Positions 55,301 through 63,801 of a DNA stretch of 64,000 nt are shown here, piece by piece; position 1 is the stretch's first letter, and every line of letters starts with the position of its first letter. Source of the stretch: Bacillus sp. BP-3 (GTDB lineage: Bacteria; Bacillota; Bacilli; Bacillales; Bacillaceae_G). The stretch spans positions 222,397-286,396 of the forward strand of contig NZ_JAQOTJ010000006.1 in the NCBI RefSeq assembly GCF_028401955.1, read 5' to 3'. Below the pieces are notes generated by a model that had not been told where the DNA came from, did not search any database, and worked only from the letters and a program-made list of their open reading frames with translations. Both the position numbers and the translations under genes were made by a program.

Positions 55301-56789
55301 TAAAATCAGCAATGTTTCGTCTTCCTATATCGAGTGCTGCAAGAGGGGCGTCGTGCCCAAGGGAACGAATTGGTTCAGCTCCTTTCTCAGCCATTTGTTC
55401 GAGAAGCTGAATATGTTCGCGGTCCCAACCGAAAGCTGCGTATTGCTCTGTTTTTACTTCTGTAATTGAAACTAGGTCATCTAATGCATCTGTTGGCGGA
55501 GCTTGTAGATGATAACGATAGTTGATACATTCAATTCGTTGTTTCATACGTGCATATACTTCTTTTTGGTATGCGTCGTATTCGTATAAAATAAGATCGC
55601 CTTCTGCGTTTCGCTTTAGTCCTATTTTTTCCCCTGGAGCAAGTGATTTTGGTTCTGCGACATATTCAGCCGGAGAAATAACACCTGGTTCAGAGGAAAA
55701 AATATAAGAGCTTTCTGTTTCTACTTTCCAAACGGGGCGTAACCCAAGGGAGTCTACGCTAAAAACAGCCTCATCTTTATGGCGTGAAATAATTCCTGCC
55801 GGCCCTTGAGCGAAATGTCCCCATGCTTCACGTATATACGTATATAAATCTTGCATATGCGGTTTGTATAATTTAATTTCATTAACAATTGGTGGAAATA
55901 ATATGTCCATTGCTTCGAATAAGCTGTAGTTATAATGGGTAAGAAGTGTTTCTAGCGTCCTGTTTAAGTCTTGTGAGTCACTGCCACCATTTGTAAGCGG
56001 CACATCAATCATTTCTGCTTGATCTCGCAGTTTAGAGATTGTATTAATTTCACCATTATGTCCAAGGATACTAAATGGTTGAACGCGAAAAAAATTAGAT
56101 AATGTATTAGTGGAATAACGGTTATGGCCAAGTGTCATTGTAGATGCGATGAGTGGATGACGCAGGTCATCATAATAGGATACAAGTGTATCACCAGCTC
56201 CGAGCACCTTATAAACAACATAATCTGGACTGAATGACGCAATATGAATTGCTTCATTCTTTTCGATTTCAATCGTTAGCGAGAATAATAATTGATCAAT
56301 CTTTTCATGTTGTTTTTCTGGAATAACGGCAATTTGCCAAAATAGCGGTTCTTCTTGTTTGCCAAGAGGTCCAAGGGCATCAGAGTTGGTTACGGCGCTA
56401 GTTTCAAATATAATCGCTAAACTTTCTCTTTGTAGTAAAGAACGGATATCATTTTGTAAGGCGTTTGTATCTTGTTTTTGATGTAGAAAAAAATGGCCAA
56501 CGATAAAGTGAGGGTGGTTCACTAATGTTGGATTATAACCGTTTTTCCGTAATTTTTCTTTCCAAAGTGTTTTCGGAAGATCAATATGAATTCCGATTCC
56601 ATCGCCTTCGTTATTAATAAATCCAGCGCGGTGATTCATTTTTACAAGAGATTGTATGCAAAGATCAATGTTTTTTTTCGTCGGAATGTTTTGTTTCTCC
56701 ATTACGGAAACGATTCCACAAGCATCATGTTCGGCATTTGCATAATTTTGAAATAGAGATGGTGTCCATTTATTTGTTGTACCTGGCAT
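52350..56789 (-). CDS. gltA: Glutamate synthase large subunit
   Basis: 1479 residues. A propeptide of 23 residues precedes the amidotransferase nucleophile Cys24 in EHDACGIVSVM, so cleavage before this Cys is expected. Order: class II glutaminase domain (24 to about 400), central domain, FMN-binding synthase barrel (about 840-1190) with MSFGSQNEIAF and GEGGEIKDMIG, the 3Fe-4S cysteines in CTTCRGCHLDTC (about 1085-1097), and a GXGXG barrel (GFGYGAQKGALYVQG). It makes two glutamates from glutamine and 2-oxoglutarate. Called gltA in B. subtilis and gltB elsewhere. No small-subunit gene adjoins it; electrons must come from a subunit encoded elsewhere or from ferredoxin. Confidence 0.96.
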   Translation of the reverse strand: MPGTTNKWTPSLFQNYANAEHDACGIVSVMEKQNIPTKKNIDLCIQSLVKMNHRAGFINNEGDGIGIHIDLPKTLWKEKLRKNGYNPTLVNHPHFIVGHFFLHQKQDTNALQNDIRSLLQRESLAIIFETSAVTNSDALGPLGKQEEPLFWQIAVIPEKQHEKIDQLLFSLTIEIEKNEAIHIASFSPDYVVYKVLGAGDTLVSYYDDLRHPLIASTMTLGHNRYSTNTLSNFFRVQPFSILGHNGEINTISKLRDQAEMIDVPLTNGGSDSQDLNRTLETLLTHYNYSLFEAMDILFPPIVNEIKLYKPHMQDLYTYIREAWGHFAQGPAGIISRHKDEAVFSVDSLGLRPVWKVETESSYIFSSEPGVISPAEYVAEPKSLAPGEKIGLKRNAEGDLILYEYDAYQKEVYARMKQRIECINYRYHLQAPPTDALDDLVSITEVKTEQYAAFGWDREHIQLLEQMAEKGAEPIRSLGHDAPLAALDIGRRNIADFIKESVAVVTNPAIDRDREVEHFSTRTIVGKRPNLHASNEQPFIVELPSPVVLEGASGQQAAGQLDTVSYEQLIRMFALHSTVYKLSGTFTEDETLGAALNRLGAEAALAIKKGTSLLIIDDAKAHQNGQLWIDPHLLTAKIHQELVKHKLRRDCAIVVRSAALRSLHDIVTLYGLGADVINPYLTFATVNDGTKTSLLNLYNALNKGIEKVISTLGIHELRGYGRLFSSIGLHEEIAQLLDITNFLGSGALDFSLQALAEDAKVRAIDYTNEKTNIRKTFHLFPRIWKAIGDIAKGNAYDDYREKLDELEAKNPTAIRHLIKIKETDDKTPIEKVSIAVKNHSLPFIISSMSFGSQNEIAFRAYAEAANRLNMISLNGEGGEIKDMIGKYPHTRGQQIASGRFGVNAELLNSSNLIEIKIGQGAKPGEGGHLPGSKVTAKIAEARNATIGSDLISPSNNHDIYSIEDLAQIITEIKTANQHAKVAVKVPVVPNIGTIAVGIAKAGADFINISGFDGGTGAARIHALQHVGLPVEIGVKAAHNALLEAGMRHRVEIWADGGIRSAADALKIMLLGANRIGFGTLSMIAIGCTTCRGCHLDTCHVGIATQIESEAQAKEHGLRRFVPRDFESAVEGLLHLFTAFGTELKRLTAQLGYSNLQEIVGRSDLLEQTHGQHLLNLHYLLQTLEDVTYTALQTATPQEYSNAHYSITSKELIRVGVDQRVMGGMESCYRIRSKLYENGVLDPITLKYTNGSVPGNGLGAYNSENLFIHVNGGAQDGIGKTAFGGGIYITKTKGKDGKYYNGSVGKGFGYGAQKGALYVQGNADARAGIRLSGADMIIGGRMTKPIPKEEHGNIGVHANIKGFAFEYMTNGRALVLGDPGPWICAGMTGGVVYLRHHPDFGLTEQSLKRRIAKGANVTLRPLSKTGESDVKELLLDYLRILNEHEQYKEVALLSLLLSNLNSHFYEVIPTKEQADPSVSTE

Positions 56790-56832
56790 TCGTCAATCCT
56801 CCTTTTTTAATTCAGAATAATCGAAATATTGA

Positions 56833-56847
56833 AGGTGTACGACACCT
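56833..56847. promoter_or_regulatory. Inverted repeat upstream of gltA, possible operator
   Basis: AGGTGT-ACG-ACACCT, perfect, 44-58 bp upstream of the gltA start. It does not fit TnrA/GlnR (TGT-N11-ACA) closely. Confidence 0.4.
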
Positions 56848-56907
56848 AATATTTATAATAATAACAATGAAACTTTTGGCTGTTATCCCTTGCGTGTGTT
56901 TTCACGT

Positions 56908-56956
56908 TTCTTGAATATTGAGGTAGGAGCTTACTGCCAAAAAGAAGCGGGATAAA
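56908..56956 (+). repeat. bcr1-like element, 3' fragment
   Basis: TTGAATATTGAGGTAGGAGC, TTACTGCC and AAGCGGGATAAA align with the end of the element at 18997-19147 (TGAATTTTGAGGCGGGAG, TTACTGCC, AGCGGGATAAA). The first hairpin half is absent or beyond recognition. It lies in the 278-bp gap between gltA and gsaB. Confidence 0.55.
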
Positions 56957-57031
56957 TCTTTATTTCTGATTAAAGGTAGATAATTATGAATAATTATACT
57001 ATTGATGTGCAATTTATGAAATAGTAAAAAT

Positions 57032-57062
57032 AAAAAAACAGAGGGTGAGCTCTGTTTTTTTG
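57032..57062 (-). terminator. Terminator of gsaB
   Basis: AAAAAACAGAG pairs with CTCTGTTTTTT over GGTGAG, just past the gsaB stop. Confidence 0.88.
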
Positions 57063-57067
57063 TTTTA

Positions 57068-58354
57068 TTATAAGGCAGCAAATGCTCTGCCAACGGCTTC
57101 AATTGTGTACGCAATGTCTTCTTTTGTATGTTCTGTAGTTAAGAACCAAGCCTCATATTTAGATGGTGCTAAGTTAATTCCTTCATGAAGCATTAGTTTG
57201 AAGAACTTACCGAACATTTCACCATCTGTATTTTGTGCAGCATCGTAGTCTTCGATCTTATCTTTTGTAAAGTATACTGTTAAAGCACCTTTTAGACGAT
57301 TAACTGTAATATCGATATTATGTGTAGTAGCTTGTTCTAGAATGCCTTTTTCAAGCATTGCTCCAAGTTCATCTAGTTTTTCATATACACCTTCTTGCTT
57401 AAGTACCTCTAAGCACGCGATACCAGCAGTCATAGAAGCTGGGTTTCCGGCCATTGTACCAGCTTGATAAGCAGGACCAAGTGGTGCAACTTGCTCCATA
57501 ATTTCTTTTTTCCCGCCGTAAGCACCGATTGGAAGACCACCGCCGATTATTTTGCCAAGTGCCGTTAAGTCTGGTGTTACTCCAAGTAAATCTTGAGCGC
57601 CGCCATACATAAAGCGGAAAGCTGTAATAACCTCATCATAAATAACTAATGCACCTGCTGCATGAACAAGTTCATTTACTTTTTCAAGGAATCCTGGTTT
57701 TGGTTCAACAATACCGAAGTTTCCAACAATTGGTTCTACAAGAATCGCGGCAATTTCATGTCCCCATTTATCTAAAGCTTCTTTTAATGTATCTACATTA
57801 TTAAAAGGAACTGTAATTACTTCTTGTGCAATACTTTGCGGTACACCGGCAGAATCAGGAGTACCAAGTGTAGAAGGACCAGAGCCTGCTGCTACAAGAA
57901 CTAAGTCCGAATGTCCATGGTAGCAACCAGCAAATTTCATGATTTTTGTGCGTCCTGTATAAGCGCGAGCGACACGGATTGTTGTCATAACAGCTTCTGT
58001 TCCTGAGTTTACAAAACGTACTTTATCCATCGCTGGCATAGCTTCTTTTAGCATTTTTGCAAATTTTACTTCCAAAGCTGTTGGTGTTCCGTATAACACA
58101 CCATTTTCGGCAGCGACTTTAATCGCTTCTGTTACATGTGGATGAGCATGACCCGTAATAATCGGTCCGTATGCTGCTAAATAATCAATATATTTGTTGC
58201 CGTCCACGTCCCAAAAGTAAGCACCTTTACCGCGCTCCATTGCAACTGGTGAACCGCCGCCAACTGCTTTAAAAGAGCGAGAAGGACTGTTTACACCACC
58301 AACGATATGTTCTAAAGCTTCTTTATGTAGTTCTTCTGACTTTGTGAACTTCAT
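57068..58354 (-). CDS. gsaB: Glutamate-1-semialdehyde 2,1-aminomutase (second copy type)
   Basis: 428 residues, complete. PLP-dependent class III fold with [16 protein letters not shown] at the start, [10 protein letters not shown] (cofactor Asp), the Schiff-base lysine at about 268 in [17 protein letters not shown], and AGTMAGNP. It converts glutamate-1-semialdehyde to 5-aminolevulinate for heme. It is not in the hemAXCDBL operon, so it corresponds to B. subtilis GsaB rather than HemL. The order ygaE, gsaB, bcp, perR, ygzB is conserved, with extra genes inserted here. Confidence 0.93.
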   Translation of the reverse strand: MKFTKSEELHKEALEHIVGGVNSPSRSFKAVGGGSPVAMERGKGAYFWDVDGNKYIDYLAAYGPIITGHAHPHVTEAIKVAAENGVLYGTPTALEVKFAKMLKEAMPAMDKVRFVNSGTEAVMTTIRVARAYTGRTKIMKFAGCYHGHSDLVLVAAGSGPSTLGTPDSAGVPQSIAQEVITVPFNNVDTLKEALDKWGHEIAAILVEPIVGNFGIVEPKPGFLEKVNELVHAAGALVIYDEVITAFRFMYGGAQDLLGVTPDLTALGKIIGGGLPIGAYGGKKEIMEQVAPLGPAYQAGTMAGNPASMTAGIACLEVLKQEGVYEKLDELGAMLEKGILEQATTHNIDITVNRLKGALTVYFTKDKIEDYDAAQNTDGEMFGKFFKLMLHEGINLAPSKYEAWFLTTEHTKEDIAYTIEAVGRAFAAL

Positions 58355-58499
58355 GAAAATTCATCTCCTTACAAAAATCTATGTATTATTTTAACACGTT
58401 TTTGAGAAAGGCGTATTGTTTGTACAAGTTGCTACGGTTGGGTAAACTATTCGTTGTGCGAAATAGAAACTTTCACTATTGCATTGATAATTATATAAA

Positions 58500-58620
58500 A
58501 ACCCTTTTTTAGAGGGACGAGAGCATCTGGCCATGGATAGAAGTGGTCGGTTTCTTTTCCTTTCATATGCCAAGTTTAAAACAAAGGGAGAAAGCGAGTG
58601 GGTCAGGTTGCGCGATTTAT
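58500..58620 (+). repeat. Dispersed structured repeat, copy 6 of 6
   Basis: ACCCTTTTTTAGAGG, GACGAGAGCATCTGGCC, ATAGAAGTGGTCGG (U-to-C change matched by wobble pairing), GTTTAAAACAAAGGGAG, and a closing part that diverges after GGTCAGGTTG. It ends about 80 bp before the exporter ATPase gene. Confidence 0.78.
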
Positions 58621-58699
58621 ATATCAAAAAATATATAGTTGGGCATATCGCCAGGAAAGATACTGTTTACTAGAGTGGAAGGTAGAAAGGAGAATCGGA

Positions 58700-59713
58700 A
58701 TGGAGACGGTTATTGAGGTAAAAGATTTACGAAAAGAATTTACATCGTATTCAAGCCGCTCAGGATTAAAAGGAGCGTTTCGCGATTTATTAAATCGTAA
58801 TTATAAAATTGTCCCAGCAGTAAATGATATTTCGTTTACTGTAAAGCAAGGCGAGATGGTTGGATATATTGGAGAAAATGGTGCTGGTAAATCCACTACT
58901 ATTAAAATGCTAACAGGTATTTTGACACCTACTGCTGGACACATTACTGTGAATGGCATGAATCCTCACAAACAAAGGGAAGAATTTGTGAAAACAATTG
59001 GTGTTGTGTTTGGTCAACGTTCGCAGCTTTGGTGGGATATTGCTGTGCAAGAATCATTTCGGTTGTTAAAAAAAGTATATGGTGTATCTGATGCACAATA
59101 TAAAGAACATATGGAACATGTAATTGAAACGTTAGATATTGGTCCGTTATTGGATAAGCCCGTTCGGAAGTTATCGCTCGGACAACGAATGCGCTGTGAA
59201 TTAGCGGCAGCTTTAATTCATAATCCACCGCTATTATTTTTAGATGAACCAACAATTGGTCTTGATGTTCTTGTGAAATTAAAAATTCGTGACTTTCTAA
59301 AAGAAATGAATGAACGTTATAAAACAACAATTTTACTAACGACACATGACATTACAGACATTGAAGCGCTTTGTGATCGTGTTGTCATGCTAGATGAAGG
59401 GAAAATAATGTATGACGGTTCTTTAGACAAGCTACGCGCGCAATGGGGAGCAGAAAAAGAAATTCATTTTCAATTTGTAACCTCAGTTTCTTATCAGCAA
59501 CTTGCGATGTTAATGCCTGATAATGATGTAGTTTGGGCACAAGGAAAAGAACAACATACATGGATTGCCAAGATCCCAAATGAAGAAGTCATAATTTCGA
59601 CTCTTATCTCAAAAGTTGTCCAATCTTTTGCAATTAAAGACTTAAAAATTAATGAAGTATCTACAGAAGAAATTATTCGTAATATTTATGAAGAGGGCAT
59701 GATTCATGGGTAA
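58700..59713 (+). CDS. ABC-2 type exporter, ATPase subunit
   Basis: 337 residues from the ATG at 58700 (AAAGGAG upstream); an earlier open frame runs into the repeat and has no start signal. Walker A GENGAGKST, Q-loop VFGQRSQLWWD, signature LSLGQRMR and Walker B LLFLDEPTIGLD, then the C-terminal domain typical of drug/polysaccharide exporters. The long N-terminal insert (SYSSRSGLKGAFRDLLNRNY) is common in the subfamily paired with DUF990 permeases. It works with the two permeases directly downstream, overlapping the first by 8 bp. Confidence 0.9.
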   Translation: METVIEVKDLRKEFTSYSSRSGLKGAFRDLLNRNYKIVPAVNDISFTVKQGEMVGYIGENGAGKSTTIKMLTGILTPTAGHITVNGMNPHKQREEFVKTIGVVFGQRSQLWWDIAVQESFRLLKKVYGVSDAQYKEHMEHVIETLDIGPLLDKPVRKLSLGQRMRCELAAALIHNPPLLFLDEPTIGLDVLVKLKIRDFLKEMNERYKTTILLTTHDITDIEALCDRVVMLDEGKIMYDGSLDKLRAQWGAEKEIHFQFVTSVSYQQLAMLMPDNDVVWAQGKEQHTWIAKIPNEEVIISTLISKVVQSFAIKDLKINEVSTEEIIRNIYEEGMIHG

Positions 59714-60497
59714 GTATATTGAAATGATTCGCGTTCGTTTTCTAATGATGCTTGCGTATCGAACAAATTATTATAGCGGTATTATCATTTATACAATTAA
59801 TATCGGAGCATATTACTTTTTATGGCAAGCCATCTATAGCGGAAAAGAAAATATCGAAAGTTTATCTGTTACACAAATGACAACATACATTGCAATTGCC
59901 TGGATGGCCCGTGCATTTTATTTTAATAATATTGATCGGGAGATTGCGATGGAAATTAAAGAAGGACGGGTTGCGGTTGAGTTAATTCGTCCCTATAACT
60001 ATTTAGGTATGAAAGTAATGCAAGGATTAGGAGAAGGGATTTTCCGATTTGCTTTCTTCTCTATCCCAGGTATGGTCATTGTTACATTATTATTTTCACT
60101 GCAAATGTCAACAAATGTTCAAACGTGGTTGTACTTTTTCCTATCATTATTATTTAGTTTTATCATTAATACACAAATTAACTTAATGACAGGGATGTTA
60201 ACGTTCTTTTTATTTAATAATAATGGAATTATGTATGCAAAACGCGTTGTGATTGATTTGTTTTCAGGATTATTACTTCCGATTAGCTTCTATCCGTTAT
60301 GGGCGCAAAAAGTAATGACATTTCTGCCGTTTCAAGCAATTAGTTATATTCCGAGTATGATTTTCTCGGAAGGAATAAAAGGTGAGGCGATTTATAAAGC
60401 TTTATTATTTCAAATAACATGGGCAGTGCTGCTCATTATTCCAATTGTTATGATGTGGAAAACAGCAAGAAAACGGCTGATTGTACAAGGGGGATGA
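59706..60497 (+). CDS. ABC-2 type exporter permease 1
   Basis: 263 residues, six membrane segments. Family pattern: an N-terminal MIRVRFLMMLAYRTNYYSG, AIAWMARAFYFNNIDREIAM, VELIRPYNYLGMK, and the late PISFYPLWAQKVMTFLPFQA. Translation is coupled to the ATPase gene. The substrate is unknown. Confidence 0.85.
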   Translation: MGKYIEMIRVRFLMMLAYRTNYYSGIIIYTINIGAYYFLWQAIYSGKENIESLSVTQMTTYIAIAWMARAFYFNNIDREIAMEIKEGRVAVELIRPYNYLGMKVMQGLGEGIFRFAFFSIPGMVIVTLLFSLQMSTNVQTWLYFFLSLLFSFIINTQINLMTGMLTFFLFNNNGIMYAKRVVIDLFSGLLLPISFYPLWAQKVMTFLPFQAISYIPSMIFSEGIKGEAIYKALLFQITWAVLLIIPIVMMWKTARKRLIVQGG

Positions 60498-60504
60498 TGA
60501 GAGA

Positions 60505-61290
60505 ATGTTATATTTTAAGTTGTTTTTACAATATGCAAGTCAATATATAAAAACGAAGCTAGAATATCGTGGGGATTTTATTGTTGGTTTACTATCCGAT
60601 TTATTGCTGCAGGCAGTAAACTTAATTTTTATTCTTGTTGTATTTGGACATACACAAGCGTTAAAAGGGTGGAACAGGGAAGAAGTGATCTTTATTTATG
60701 GTTTTTTCCTAGTTCCGTTTGCGATTTTCTCTTCATTCTTTAATATATGGGATTTTAATGATCGTTATATCGTAAAAGGGGAAATGGACCGCATTTTAAC
60801 ACGCCCTATTCATAGTTTATTCCAAGTAATTTTAGAACGAATGGAATTGGAGTCTCTCATTGGTGCAATAACCGGTTTTGGCGTAATGGGATATGCTGCA
60901 CTTCAGCTTCAATTAACATTTCATTGGTATGATGTTTTTCTATTTCTATTGATGGTACTAGGCGGTGCATTCGTGTATGGTGGGATTTTCGTAACGCTTG
61001 CAAGTATTGGCTTTTGGTCAGATGCAAGAAGTTCGATTATGCCGCTCATGTATAACATCGGAAACTACGGACGTTATCCTGTTAATATTTATAATCGCGT
61101 CATTCGTTTTGTTTTAACGTTTATATTACCGTTTGCTTTTGTTGGTGTATATCCGGCATCTTACTTTTTAGGAAAAACAGAATGGAACTCCTATGCATTT
61201 GTAACACCGATTGTTGGGGTTATTTGTATTTCAATTGGGTTTTTTATTTGGAATTTAGGAGTAAAGCGATATCGCGGTGCGGGAAATTAG
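60505..61290 (+). CDS. ABC-2 type exporter permease 2 (DUF990-like)
   Basis: 261 residues from the ATG at 60505, seven bases past the previous stop; an earlier GTG lies inside permease 1. Six membrane segments with KTKLEYRGDFIVGLLSD, NIWDFNDRYIVKGEMDRILT and RPIHSLFQVILERMELES. It forms the pore with permease 1. The trio is an operon of unknown cargo; homologous sets are common beside perR in the B. cereus group, as far as I recall. Confidence 0.85.
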   Translation: MLYFKLFLQYASQYIKTKLEYRGDFIVGLLSDLLLQAVNLIFILVVFGHTQALKGWNREEVIFIYGFFLVPFAIFSSFFNIWDFNDRYIVKGEMDRILTRPIHSLFQVILERMELESLIGAITGFGVMGYAALQLQLTFHWYDVFLFLLMVLGGAFVYGGIFVTLASIGFWSDARSSIMPLMYNIGNYGRYPVNIYNRVIRFVLTFILPFAFVGVYPASYFLGKTEWNSYAFVTPIVGVICISIGFFIWNLGVKRYRGAGN

Positions 61291-61368
61291 TCTATATCTT
61301 TAGACTAAGAGGGTTCATATGGGATAAATCACCTTTTGTCCTCATAGAAATAAAATGAGGTGGAGGAC

Positions 61369-61773
61369 ATGTTGTGGGTGATGATTTTATTAATTGCTGC
61401 GATTGCTGTATTACGAAGTATACAATTGCTATGGAGTTCGGCAGGAGAATCAAACCGTTTTTTCTCTTTGTATAATCTGATTTCGTTATTTCTTATTTAT
61501 ACAACGGTACTCATTGCATTTGCGCTTAGTTATGTTGTATTAGAAGAAAGTGGATTTTCGGTATTGAAAGAAGACGGCAAATTAGTGGTGAATCACTCAT
61601 TTGCTCTTGTAGAAATATGTTTATATTTTAGTGCAATTACATTGTTATCAGTCGGATATGGCGATGTAACGCCGATTGGAATTGGCCGTTGGATTGCGAT
61701 TGTAGAAGCGCTAATTGGATATACGATGCCATTTGCATTTGTTGTGCGGACAGTTATGGAAAATGAAAAGTAA
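61369..61773 (+). CDS. Small K+-channel-type membrane protein
   Basis: 134 residues from the ATG at 61369, after AGGTGGAGG. Three hydrophobic segments (about 3-20, 37-62 and 105-122), with a pore loop before the last carrying the potassium filter SVGYGD in TLLSVGYGDVTPIG. No ligand-binding RCK domain is attached. Probably a simple tetrameric K+ channel in the plasma membrane; regulation would need other proteins. It sits between the exporter operon and bcp, 46 bp before the latter. Confidence 0.83.
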   Translation: MLWVMILLIAAIAVLRSIQLLWSSAGESNRFFSLYNLISLFLIYTTVLIAFALSYVVLEESGFSVLKEDGKLVVNHSFALVEICLYFSAITLLSVGYGDVTPIGIGRWIAIVEALIGYTMPFAFVVRTVMENEK

Positions 61774-61819
61774 TAGGATATTTGATATAGTGGAAGCAAA
61801 AGAGAAGGAGTGATTTTGC

Positions 61820-62284
61820 ATGGTTGCAGTAGGAGAAATGGCACCGGATTTCACGTTAGAAGCAAGTAATGGAGAACAAGTAAAATTATCTGATTTTCGA
61901 GGGAAACACATTGTCATTTATTTTTATCCGAAAGATATGACACCAGGTTGTACAACTGAGGCGTGTGATTTTCGTGATCACCATGTAACTTTTGGGGAGT
62001 TAGAGTGTGTAATTTTAGGGATAAGCACAGACTCTTTGCAGCGACATGAGAAATTTACCGAAAAATATAGTTTGCCGTTTTTGTTGTTAGCTGATGAAGA
62101 TCACGCAGTTGCAGAAATGTATGATGTGTGGAAGCTTAAGAAAAACTTCGGAAAAGAGTACATGGGAATTGAAAGATCCACATTTATAGTCGATAAAGAA
62201 GGACAGTTAGTGAAAGAATGGAGAAAGGTTAAAGTTAAGGGGCATGTAGAAGAAGCGTTGGAATTTGTTAAAGAAAATTTATAA
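61820..62284 (+). CDS. bcp: Thioredoxin-dependent peroxiredoxin (BCP/PrxQ type)
   Basis: 154 residues; AGAAGGAG precedes the ATG. The peroxidatic cysteine and the resolving cysteine five residues on are both in TPGCTTEACDFRD. Other marks are GEMAPDFTLEASNG, YFYPKDMTPGC and STFIVDKEGQLVKEW. It reduces H2O2 and organic hydroperoxides in the cytosol using thioredoxin. The gene corresponds to B. subtilis ygaF and lies next to perR, the peroxide regulator. Confidence 0.94.
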   Translation: MVAVGEMAPDFTLEASNGEQVKLSDFRGKHIVIYFYPKDMTPGCTTEACDFRDHHVTFGELECVILGISTDSLQRHEKFTEKYSLPFLLLADEDHAVAEMYDVWKLKKNFGKEYMGIERSTFIVDKEGQLVKEWRKVKVKGHVEEALEFVKENL

Positions 62285-62440
62285 TGGGCCTCTAAAGTAA
62301 ACGAGACAGTATGTACAAATAGAAATTTACACAGAATAAAATAATTAGTGAAATATTGTAAGGCATATGACCATACACTTTTGGGAATTTTTCATATGTT
62401 AACAGTGTAGGGCATACCTCCTCAGATGATAGTTTTTCAT

Positions 62441-62466
62441 GTGCGAGTTTTTCTCGCACTTTTTTC
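62441..62466 (+). terminator. Intrinsic terminator between bcp and perR
   Basis: GTGCGAG pairs with CTCGCAC over TTTTT, followed by TTTTTT. It is 157 bases past the bcp stop. The rest of the 465-bp gap shows no gene apart from the perR control region. Confidence 0.82.
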
Positions 62467-62706
62467 GTGTAAGTGTATAAAAAGAAGCCAGATCACCTAA
62501 AAATAAAATAAAGTGACACTTTATGAAGGGGAAGTATATATTCTCCAACTAACCTTTTTGTTTTTTTGATATCTTTGAAGTGGGATTGTTGTTGACACCC
62601 ACGTTAACTATGTTTGTACAGTTTATTAAATTTGGAACAAGTTTAAGAATAAAATACATAGTTATAGTAGAAATGTTGACGAGTGGAAAGAAAAGGAGTA
62701 CACTCT

Positions 62707-62721
62707 TTATAAGAATTATAA
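62707..62721. promoter_or_regulatory. Per box (PerR operator) upstream of perR
   Basis: TTATAAGAATTATAA matches the 7-1-7 Per box TTATAATNATTATAA with one change, 29 bases before the perR ATG. Suggests autorepression. Confidence 0.75.
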
Positions 62722-62749
62722 AATGATAATCCGTATAGAATCGGGGTGC

Positions 62750-63181
62750 ATGACGGTGGTCAAAGAAGAATTAAAAGAAGCGCTGGAAATGTTGAAAAAT
62801 ACGGGTGTACGCATTACTCCACAGCGTCATGCTATTTTAGAGTACCTTGTGGAATCTATGATGCATCCAACAGCGGATGAGATTTATAAAGCGTTAGAAG
62901 GTAAGTTTCCAAATATGAGTGTTGCAACAGTTTATAATAACTTGCGCGTGTTTAAGGAAGTGGGGCTTGTAAAAGAGCTTACCTATGGTGATGCTTCTAG
63001 TAGATTTGATTACGTTACCAGTCAGCATTATCACGTTATTTGTGAAAACTGTGGTAAAATTGTTGATTTTCCGTATACAGGTCTAGAGGAGATTGAGAAC
63101 GAAGCTGCGAAAGCAACGGGTTTTGTAATCAATAGTCACCGTTTAGAAATTTACGGTGTTTGTCAGGACTGTAATAAGTAA
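62750..63181 (+). CDS. perR: Peroxide-sensing Fur-family repressor
   Basis: 143 residues from the ATG at 62750, after GGGGTG. An upstream in-frame ATG at 62723 abuts the Per box and has no ribosome site. The winged helix (about 15-80) includes [10 protein letters not shown] and [11 protein letters not shown]. The structural zinc site is formed by two Cys pairs, CENC and CQDC. The regulatory metal ligands His/Asp lie in [12 protein letters not shown]. With Fe2+ it represses catalase, alkyl hydroperoxide reductase and heme genes; H2O2 oxidises the His ligands and releases it. It sits between bcp and ygzB as in B. subtilis. Confidence 0.97.
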   Translation: MTVVKEELKEALEMLKNTGVRITPQRHAILEYLVESMMHPTADEIYKALEGKFPNMSVATVYNNLRVFKEVGLVKELTYGDASSRFDYVTSQHYHVICENCGKIVDFPYTGLEEIENEAAKATGFVINSHRLEIYGVCQDCNK

Positions 63182-63194
63182 TACAATTAATTAA

Positions 63195-63223
63195 GGAGCT
63201 GACGCTTTAAGTCAGCTCTTTTT
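63195..63223 (+). terminator. Terminator of perR
   Basis: GAGCTGAC pairs with GTCAGCTC over seven bases, followed by a T-run. Confidence 0.85.
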
Positions 63224-63249
63224 TATTGAAAGTAAATATAGGTTTCTTG

Positions 63250-63606
63250 TTAAACTTTGTAACCCTTTCGGTTGTATTTTTCATCAAACTCTTTTCCTTC
63301 TAACTGTCGATCAAGTGTGAGTGGCTGATTACAATGCATGCAAGCATCAACTCGCCCGAGTATTTTTGTTGGTTTGTTACAAGATGGACAAATAACTTGA
63401 ACGGTTTTTGTTGATAGCATACCAATCCAAAAATAAACAACAGTACTAGCGATGACAGCAAAAAAACCGACCATCATAAAAATTGTCATAATAAGAATGT
63501 TTTCTCGGAAGAAGACCCCTAAGTATGCAATGAAAAGTCCAATAAATACTAAACTTAATGCAAAAGTTCTAATCTTATTGATTTTATTTGAGTATTTTAT
63601 GCTCAT
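63250..63606 (-). CDS. ygzB: YgzB membrane protein with zinc-ribbon-like end
   Basis: 118 residues from the ATG at 63606 (AAGGTGAAAGG upstream); the frame is open earlier without a start signal. Two membrane segments (about 13-32 and 39-62) are followed by a cytoplasmic tail with two Cys pairs, [12 protein letters not shown] and CMHC, a likely zinc ribbon. Function unknown; UPF0295-type proteins always adjoin perR in Bacillus. Convergent with perR. Confidence 0.9.
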   Translation of the reverse strand: MSIKYSNKINKIRTFALSLVFIGLFIAYLGVFFRENILIMTIFMMVGFFAVIASTVVYFWIGMLSTKTVQVICPSCNKPTKILGRVDACMHCNQPLTLDRQLEGKEFDEKYNRKGYKV

Positions 63607-63713
63607 CCCTTTCACCTTCCTATAGTTTATAATATAACATAAATTTCTGAATTTTTGGATTATCAAAGACATCTAGGTGTTTTATTGGGATGTGAATTTT
63701 TTTATAAAAAGTG

Positions 63714-63742
63714 TTGACCATCTATAATGAGCATGCTATATT
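63714..63742 (+). promoter_or_regulatory. rrn promoter P1
   Basis: TTGACC at 63714, 17 bases, TATATT at 63737. First of two tandem promoters before the 16S gene. Confidence 0.85.
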
Positions 63743-63801
63743 AATGAACGTCGCTGCTGCACAAGAGCAGAAAGTAGACAAAAAAGAAATGAAAAATGAA
63801 G

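Noticed and set aside
58598-58699. N-terminal extension of the exporter ATPase starting from a GTG at 58598
   Set aside because: The extension lies in the dispersed repeat, has no ribosome site, and the family starts near the ATG at 58700, which does have one.
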